From assembly GCA_963841695.1 (NCBI GenBank), contig CAWJDQ010000002.1, positions 434,001 through 498,000 of the forward strand: a DNA stretch of 64,000 nucleotides. Reading direction: 5' to 3'. A model generated the notes under the pieces. That model was given only the letters and a program-made list of their open reading frames with translations, was not told the DNA's origin and did no database searches. Source of the stretch: RYN-230 sp963841695 (GTDB lineage: Bacteria > Actinomycetota > Actinomycetes > Streptosporangiales > Streptosporangiaceae). Within the stretch, counting starts at the first letter, position 1, and every line of letters begins with the position of its first letter. Shown here piece after piece: positions 60,759 to 64,000 of this stretch. The position numbers were made by a program, and so were the translations under genes.

Positions 60759-60925
60759 GGCGAGAGGCATGGGGAGACGGGCCAGGGGTAACCCTGGAAC
60801 CGCGCCCCATGCCTACTCAGCGAAAGTCTCGGCCCTGGTCATCGCTGGGCGGTGAGCAGGACGCGCTTGCGGAGCAGGGGCAGGCTGGCTCGGTGTTCGC
60901 CGGTGAGGGGCACGCTCCGCCGATA

Positions 60926-61489
60926 ATGACGTCCATGACTCGAGACGATTCCGCTGGCTCAGTCCGCTTGCGGGCCTTCACCGAGGACGATCTCCCCTTT
61001 CTTGACCGGCTCTGCACCGACCCTGAAGTGCTGGGCGAGTTCGAGTGGCCGGGGTTCACCGACCCGCGGGCACGCCGTCGGCGCTGGGAGCGCGACGGAT
61101 ACATCTCTGCCGAGTCTTCTGCGGTCGCGATCGTGGGCGATGACGGGACAGTCGTTGGCATCGCCACCTGGAAGCCCCGCGGCTCCCCGGCCGGCGTCAC
61201 CTATGAGATCGGGGTGGGCGTGGCGCCCGAGCACCGTGCGCAGGGAATCGGGACGGCAGCTCAGGCCCTGCTCGTGGACTACCTCCTGGACCACACGACC
61301 GCGAACCGGATCGAGGCCCTCACCAACGATGCCAACGCCGGCGAGCAGAAGGCCCTCGAACGGCTCGGCTTTCAGCGGGAAGGACTCATGCGCGGGAGGT
61401 CTTTCCTGCGGGGCAAGTATGTTGGCGTGCTCATATATGGCCTGCTCCGCGAAGACCGGCGTCCAGCTACACGATCATGTTCCGGCTAG
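60926..61489 (+). CDS. GNAT-family N-acetyltransferase
   Basis: 187 residues from the ATG at 60926 (or 60935). Seen: VRLRAFTEDDLPFLDRLCTD, GIATWKPRGSPAGVTYEIGV, acetyl-CoA-binding VAPEHRAQGIGTAAQALLVD (R/QxxGxG/A), NRIEALTNDANAGEQKALER, LGFQREG. RimJ/RimL-like; acetylates a protein N-terminus or a small amine such as a toxin. Stands alone just after the intron. Confidence 0.83.
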   Translation: MTSMTRDDSAGSVRLRAFTEDDLPFLDRLCTDPEVLGEFEWPGFTDPRARRRRWERDGYISAESSAVAIVGDDGTVVGIATWKPRGSPAGVTYEIGVGVAPEHRAQGIGTAAQALLVDYLLDHTTANRIEALTNDANAGEQKALERLGFQREGLMRGRSFLRGKYVGVLIYGLLREDRRPATRSCSG

Positions 61490-61722
61490 CCGCAGGCACG
61501 TGACGCGTCGCAAGCGGCCGCCAGCTGTCGTTCACAGCCGCTGCCTATCGCTCCCGGTCACGTTGACTTGACTGAGACGGGGCACGTGATGCAGCCTGCC
61601 CCGCCCGGGCTGGCGGCTGCGCTCCGGCGCGCTTGTATCCGTGGTTGTCGCATTACAGGGTGAAGTGAATGGGCTCCTGGTAGTCCAGCGGTTGTCTAAG
61701 CCTGCTGTTCTTCCAGGAGTCC

Positions 61723-62175
61723 GTGGTGTCATTGTCGCAAGGCGACGGGTTCTTGTCATGCCCGGGTTCGGTTGACCTGGGCGTTCTGCTGCCTCATCTA
61801 GCCGGGGTGATCGTCGAGGAGGCCGCGGTGGCGGCCGGGCTGCTGCTCGTGACAGCCAGGGCGCGTGCCCCCGGGGCCGCGTGCCCGGGGTGCGGGACGG
61901 TATCGGGCCGGGTCCACAGCCGTTATTCCGGGAAGCTGGCCGACGCTGCGCTGGGCGGCCGCCCGGAGGGGATCGTGCTGGCGGTCCGGCGGTTCTTCTG
62001 CCCGGCCCTGGCCTGCCCGCGCAAGACGTTCGCCGAGCAGGTCAACGGCCTGACCGAGCGCTACGCGCGCAAGACGCCGCTGCTGGCCGGGATGCTGGGG
62101 GGACATCGCGGTCGCGCTGGCGGGCCGCGCAGGATCGCGGCTGGCCGCCTGCCTTGGCGTCCCCGCTCGGTGCCG
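61723..62175 (+). pseudogene. ISL3-family transposase, N-terminal fragment
   Basis: GTG start after AGGAGTCC. Zinc-binding head ACPGCGTVSGRVHSRYSGKL and LAVRRFFCPALACPRKTFAE, then LTERYARKTPLLAGML; a slip near 62100 leads to DIAVALAGRAGSRLAACLGV and the homology ends. The DDE catalytic region is absent. Remains of an ISL3-type element. Confidence 0.7.
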
Positions 62176-62229
62176 GGACGCCCGACCGCCATGTCCGGCT
62201 TGCGGCATGACGCGACACGGTTTATGTTC

Positions 62230-62254
62230 CCGATATATCTACTCGATATATCGG
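62230..62254. promoter_or_regulatory. AT-rich inverted repeat, operator candidate
   Basis: CCGATATAT-N7-ATATATCGG is a perfect inverted repeat about 90 bases before the methyltransferase start. ATATCGATATAT-like dyads are typical PadR sites, but no PadR gene is near. A 31-codon frame at 62295-62387 begins RRIDYDTEQYQEAA, like the N-terminus of a different methyltransferase, and may be a relic. Confidence 0.45.
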
Positions 62255-62341
62255 AAAGACGGTTTGCCTCCGACTGGCTGACACGAGAGCTGCGATGAGG
62301 CGAATCGACTACGACACTGAGCAGTACCAGGAGGCAGCGGC

Positions 62342-63078
62342 ATGTCCAGCGGGCAGTTGTATGACACCATCGGAGCCGCGTACACCGTGACGCGGCGCAC
62401 CGAGCCGCGGATCGCCGGGCAGGTCTGGGCTGCGCTCGGCGATGCGCGGACGGTGCTGAATGTCGGTGCGGGCACCGGCTCTTACGAGCCCTCCGACCGT
62501 GACGTCACTGCGGTGGAACCGTCGGCGGTCATGCGGGCGCAGCGCCCCGCAGGCGCGGCACCGTGCGTGGCTGCCACTGCGGAGTGCCTTCCGTTCGAGG
62601 ACCAGTCCTTCGACGCCGCGATGGCTTGTGCCACCGTCCATCACTGGCAGGACCCGGTCGCGGGTCTGCGCGAGATGCGGCGCGTCGCTCGCCGCGTGGT
62701 GGTGTTCACGAACGACTTTAGTGACCCCGACCTGTTCTGGCTGAATCGTGACTATCTGCCAGAATTCGCTGGTCTTCTCGGCCTGGCCTCTCGCTGGCCG
62801 AGCTGGCCCGTGCGATTGGAGCCCGGGTGGAACCTGTGCTCATTCCGTGGGACTGCGCGGACGGGTTCTACGAGGCCTACTGGCGCCGGCCCGAGGCATA
62901 CCTGGACGGGCATGTCCGCCGCGGAATATCGATCTGGGCCAGAGTGGGGCCGGACGCCGGGCAGCGGGCAGTGCGCGGCCTGCGTGACGACCTCGCATCC
63001 GGTCGGTGGGCCGAACGCAACCGTGACCTCGTCGATCTCGACGCAGCAGAGCTTGGCCTTCGCCTGCTTATCGCCTGA
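62342..63078 (+). CDS. SAM-dependent methyltransferase, one frameshift
   Basis: About 245 residues joined near 62780. ATG after AGGAGGCAGC. Class I methyltransferase: YDTIGAAYTVTRRTEPRIAG, motif I VLNVGAGTGSYEP, VTAVEPSAVMRAQRP, FEDQSFDAAMACATVHHWQD, then in the second frame LAELARAIGARVEPVLIPWD, DGFYEAYWRRPEAYLDGHVR. Methyltransf_11 type; substrate unknown. Confidence 0.78.
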
Positions 63079-63373
63079 ATCAGACTGGGATCCGGCCCAT
63101 GACGCCGGCCGCGAGCCGTCTTCCTCGCTGCCCGGTGCGTCTAGCTAGATCTGGCATATCCCCTGAACGCGGAACCCTACCCTGCCACCTTCACTAAGAC
63201 CGGGCATCGGCCGGCGTCGAGGGTGTCCGAGCACCCGTTCCGTGACAGTATCGCCTTGCGTCCTCGGGCAACGAGTCTCGGGCTGGCGGTGCCCGTGTCA
63301 GGTACCGCAGGGATGACGGCCTGGACCTGCCCGGACCGCATCACCCTGGCCGGTCACAAAGGAAAGGCCAGCG
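63079..63373. other. Intergenic region
   Basis: No gene, repeat or RNA recognised. It should hold the promoter of the acyltransferase gene that follows. Confidence 0.4.
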
Positions 63374-64000
63374 TTGACGCAAACTCTCAGTGCACGCTTG
63401 ACGGGGATCGGCTATCGCCTCGGCTGGAGCGCGATTCCCCGCGTTCCGGAACCGCTGGCGCGCTGGGCCTTCGCCCAGACCGCCCGTATCACCTGGCGCC
63501 GTCAGGGCCGCGGCGTCCACCAGCTGGAGGCCAACCTCAAGCGGGTCCTGCCGCCCGGCGCGGACAGCAAAGACCTACGGGCGCTGCCCCGGGAAGCCAT
63601 GCACTCCTACGCCAGATACTGGCTGGAGGCCTTCAGGCTGCAGACGATCCCGCCGGAGCGGTCCTGTCCGGCACGCACATCGAAGGCCCGGGAGAACAGG
63701 CCGCCTTCGCCCACATGAAGCTGGGCCGCGGGGTGATCTTCGCGCTGCCGCACATGGGGAACGTCGATCATGCCGCCGCCTGGATCAACCTGCGCGGCGC
63801 CGGGGGGATCACCGCGGTGGCCGTGCGGCTGAAGCCGGAATCGGTCTACCAGGCGTTCGTGAAGTACCGCGAGGCTCTCGGCATGGAAATGCTCCCGCTG
63901 ACCGAAGGGGTGAGCTCGTTCGCCATCCTGGCCCGGCGGTTGCGGGCTGGGCGGCTGATGTGCATCGTGGGCCGCCGCCGTGATGGCTGTGCACACTGGC
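63374..64000 (+). CDS. patA: Phosphatidylinositol mannoside acyltransferase, partial, one frameshift
   Basis: TTG start after AAAGGAAAGG; runs off the right edge. LpxL/HtrB-family fold: GYRLGWSAIPRVPEPLARWA, MHSYARYWLEAFRLQTIPPE, then after a slip near 63660 GRGVIFALPHMGNVDHAAAW (catalytic HxxxxD/E variant HMGNVD), RLKPESVYQAFVKYREALGM, MLPLTEG. Acylates phosphatidylinositol mannosides of the actinobacterial envelope. It usually follows pgsA in a PIM operon, but here no pgsA precedes it. Confidence 0.8.

Larger units (their letters stand above)
58660..60820 (+). mobile_element. Group II intron with reverse transcriptase (boundaries approximate)
   Basis: The 3' part is clear: a domain V hairpin at 60725-60758 and a domain VI stem (GGCATGGGG at 60766-60774 pairing with CCCCATGCC at 60805-60813), ending near 60815-60820 at TACTC. 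The intron-encoded protein occupies 59254-60708. The 5' end is less sure; a GTGAGG at about 58671 resembles the 5' consensus and 58680-59250 is structured, gene-free sequence fitting domains I-III. Target-site exons could not be confirmed. Confidence 0.7.

Noticed and set aside
1..64000. CRISPR array or cas genes
   Set aside because: No regularly spaced repeats and no Cas protein signatures seen; the only tandem repeat is the 32-base pair at the livF end.

Overview
The window is high-GC actinobacterial DNA (GTG/TTG starts, ATGA/GTGA start-stop overlaps, GGAGG-type ribosome binding sites, a PatA-type phosphatidylinositol-mannoside acyltransferase, an F420/LLM-type oxidoreductase). Genus cannot be fixed from the sequence. 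Many genes carry single-base frameshifts that are strongly clustered (about 2.8-5.0, 18.7, 21.3-31 and 57-64 kb), which looks more like uneven assembly accuracy than uniform gene decay; frameshifted genes are given as one feature spanning the joined frames.

Layout. 0-5 kb: a kinase with WNK-like lysine placement fused to an AlbA_2/Schlafen-type domain and running off the left edge, a damaged KDPG aldolase/KDG kinase pair, and a membrane Fe-S protein resembling mycobacterial EtfD, the presumed electron outlet for acyl-CoA dehydrogenases. 5-54 kb: a very large catabolic island of CoA-ester chemistry. It contains eight acyl-CoA dehydrogenases (three catalytic-type and three partner-type chains of the heteromeric FadE kind, plus two ordinary ones), three AMP-forming acyl-CoA ligases, two PaaK-like ligases with one internally deleted copy, five crotonase-fold hydratases, a MaoC/FAS1-type hydratase pair, four short-chain dehydrogenases, an extended SDR, an aldehyde dehydrogenase, an aldo/keto reductase, a TesB thioesterase, an alpha-methylacyl-CoA racemase, four thiolase-fold proteins and four DUF35 (OB-fold/zinc-ribbon) genes, one of them truncated. 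A Liv-type ABC importer (solute-binding lipoprotein, a LivH-LivM-LivG triple fusion, LivF) and two near-identical GntR/FCD regulators complete it.

How it works together (inference): a branched hydrophobic carboxylate, such as a steroid or terpenoid side chain, is imported by the Liv system, activated by the ligases, epimerised by the racemase, dehydrogenated by the acyl-CoA dehydrogenases, hydrated by crotonase or MaoC enzymes, oxidised by SDRs and cleaved either by classical thiolases or by Ltp2-like/DUF35 retro-aldolases; electrons leave through the EtfD-like protein. Short AT-rich islands with palindromes sit in front of several divergent units and are probable operator-promoters.

50-64 kb: a decaying and mobile region with transposase relics (IS630-like, IS701-like, ISL3-like), a 3' half of tRNA-Thr(GGT) that looks like an integration-site duplicate, a VapBC-type toxin-antitoxin pair with a palindromic operator, a MarR regulator with its own operator cluster, a DUF2637 conjugation-gene remnant, a group II intron with its reverse transcriptase, a GNAT acetyltransferase, a methyltransferase and the start of patA at the right edge.
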